Source: Candidatus Omnitrophota bacterium (GTDB taxonomy: Bacteria; Omnitrophota; Gorgyraeia; Zapsychrales; Zapsychraceae). From it: a stretch of DNA of 42,137 nucleotides. Positions 41,633 to 42,137 of this stretch are shown one piece after another. Location of the stretch: NCBI GenBank assembly GCA_018062515.1, contig JAGOSC010000019.1, positions 1 to 42,137 of the forward strand, in the 5' to 3' direction. Each line of letters starts with the position of its first letter. Position 1 is the stretch's first letter. Made by a program: the position numbers and the translations under genes. The notes beneath the pieces were generated by a model, which was not told the DNA's origin, made no database searches, and worked only from the letters and a program-made list of their open reading frames with translations.

Positions 41633-42137
41633 ATGAAGATATTAGTCAGCGATAAGCTAGCCCAAGAAGGTCTGGCGATCTTAAAAGCGGAAAAGGATTT
41701 TCAGGTTGACGTTAAGACTGATCTTAAACCTGAGGAATTAAAAAAAATTATTGGTGGGTACGATGCGATTATCATTCGTTCAGCAACAACATTAACGGAA
41801 GATATTATTGAAGCTGCGACGAATCTTAAAGTGATCGGACGAGCTGGTGTCGGTTTAGACAATGTGGATTTGAAAGCCGCCACCAAAAAAGGTGTGGTTG
41901 CGATGAATACGCCGGCCGGAAATACCACAGCGACGGCGGAACACACGATGAGCATGATATTATCTTTGTCTCGTAATATTCCTCAAGCAAATGCGTCGAT
42001 GAAGGCCGGAAAATGGGATCGAAATAAGTTTAGTGGCGTCGAGCTTTACGGAAAAACAATCGGGATTATCGGGCTTGGGCGTATTGGTTCTACCGTAGCC
42101 AAATTCGCTAAGGGTTTTGGCATGCACATTATTGCTT
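41633..42137 (+). CDS. serA: D-3-phosphoglycerate dehydrogenase, N-terminal part
   Basis: The gene runs off the right edge, and 168 codons are visible. The start ILVSDKLAQEGLAIL and the RSATTLTEDII, GRAGVGLDNVDL and NTPAGNTTATAEHT motifs match SerA. The NAD-binding GIIGLGRIGSTVAKFAK begins near residue 144. SerA makes 3-phosphohydroxypyruvate, which an aminotransferase such as the one immediately upstream would convert to phosphoserine. Other 2-hydroxyacid dehydrogenases share the fold, but the motif set is closest to SerA. Whether the C-terminal ACT domain is present cannot be seen. Confidence 0.92.
   Translation, partial: MKILVSDKLAQEGLAILKAEKDFQVDVKTDLKPEELKKIIGGYDAIIIRSATTLTEDIIEAATNLKVIGRAGVGLDNVDLKAATKKGVVAMNTPAGNTTATAEHTMSMILSLSRNIPQANASMKAGKWDRNKFSGVELYGKTIGIIGLGRIGSTVAKFAKGFGMHIIA

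Noticed and set aside
1..42137. CRISPR array, prophage or insertion sequence
   Set aside because: No regularly spaced repeats, transposase, integrase cluster or phage structural gene was seen; the only recombinase is a housekeeping Xer.

Overview
The window is a dense, almost entirely plus-strand block of housekeeping and cell-envelope genes from a Gram-negative bacterium of moderate-to-low GC (roughly 40 percent by eye). A lipid A, Kdo, heptose and Lpt gene set shows that it builds lipopolysaccharide. The mix of gene neighbourhoods, the multi-domain fusions in the LPS genes and the compact translation factors do not look like a standard proteobacterium. An uncultured lineage such as Omnitrophota or another PVC-related group is my best guess, but this is inference. 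No phage, insertion sequence, CRISPR array or rRNA was seen.

Layout. Positions 1-306 hold the start of a minus-strand Gfo/Idh/MocA oxidoreductase, divergent from an msbA-type lipid flippase (414-2216). Then comes the translation block rpsB-tsf-pyrH-frr (2440-5145) behind a good sigma70 promoter, followed by three tRNA genes: Lys-TTT, Leu-TAG and Gly-GCC (5234-5529). Positions 5562-9338 hold what looks like a regulatory phosphotransferase module with no sugar permease: ptsN, a membrane-anchored yvcK, ptsH and ptsI. Metabolic genes follow: a sugar nucleotidyltransferase, metK, ahcY, pfkA, ilvC, leuA and aroE, then a type IV prepilin peptidase (9340-18122). The ilvC-leuA gap carries a strong terminator hairpin with a competing upstream arm, which suggests attenuation.

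A second transcription unit starts at 18161 with a near-consensus extended -10 promoter placed so close to aroK that the mRNA may be leaderless. It runs aroK-dprA-topA-xer and continues without a visible break into LPS genes: waaA, lpxK, an LpxL-ELM1 fusion, a GT4-GT9 fusion, a GT4 enzyme and three GT9 heptosyltransferase-like enzymes (to 33134). A very similar promoter at 33118 starts a third unit: hldE kinase domain, kdsB, kdsA, kdsD, kdsC, an LptC-LptA fusion and lptB. Together these cover Kdo synthesis from ribulose 5-phosphate, CMP activation, transfer to lipid A, core sugar addition and part of LPS export. The window closes with a trigger factor that lacks its PPIase domain, clpP, a class V aminotransferase and the start of serA.

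Most genes are separated by 0-40 bases or overlap by 1-50 bases, so translational coupling is probably widespread. The most interesting signals are the naturally PPIase-less trigger factor, the three LPS-related fusions, the putative leuA attenuator, the possible leaderless aroK transcript, and a strong excess of the hexamer CGTCGA across the window in all reading frames. I found no clear evidence of a wholly new defence or mobile system here.
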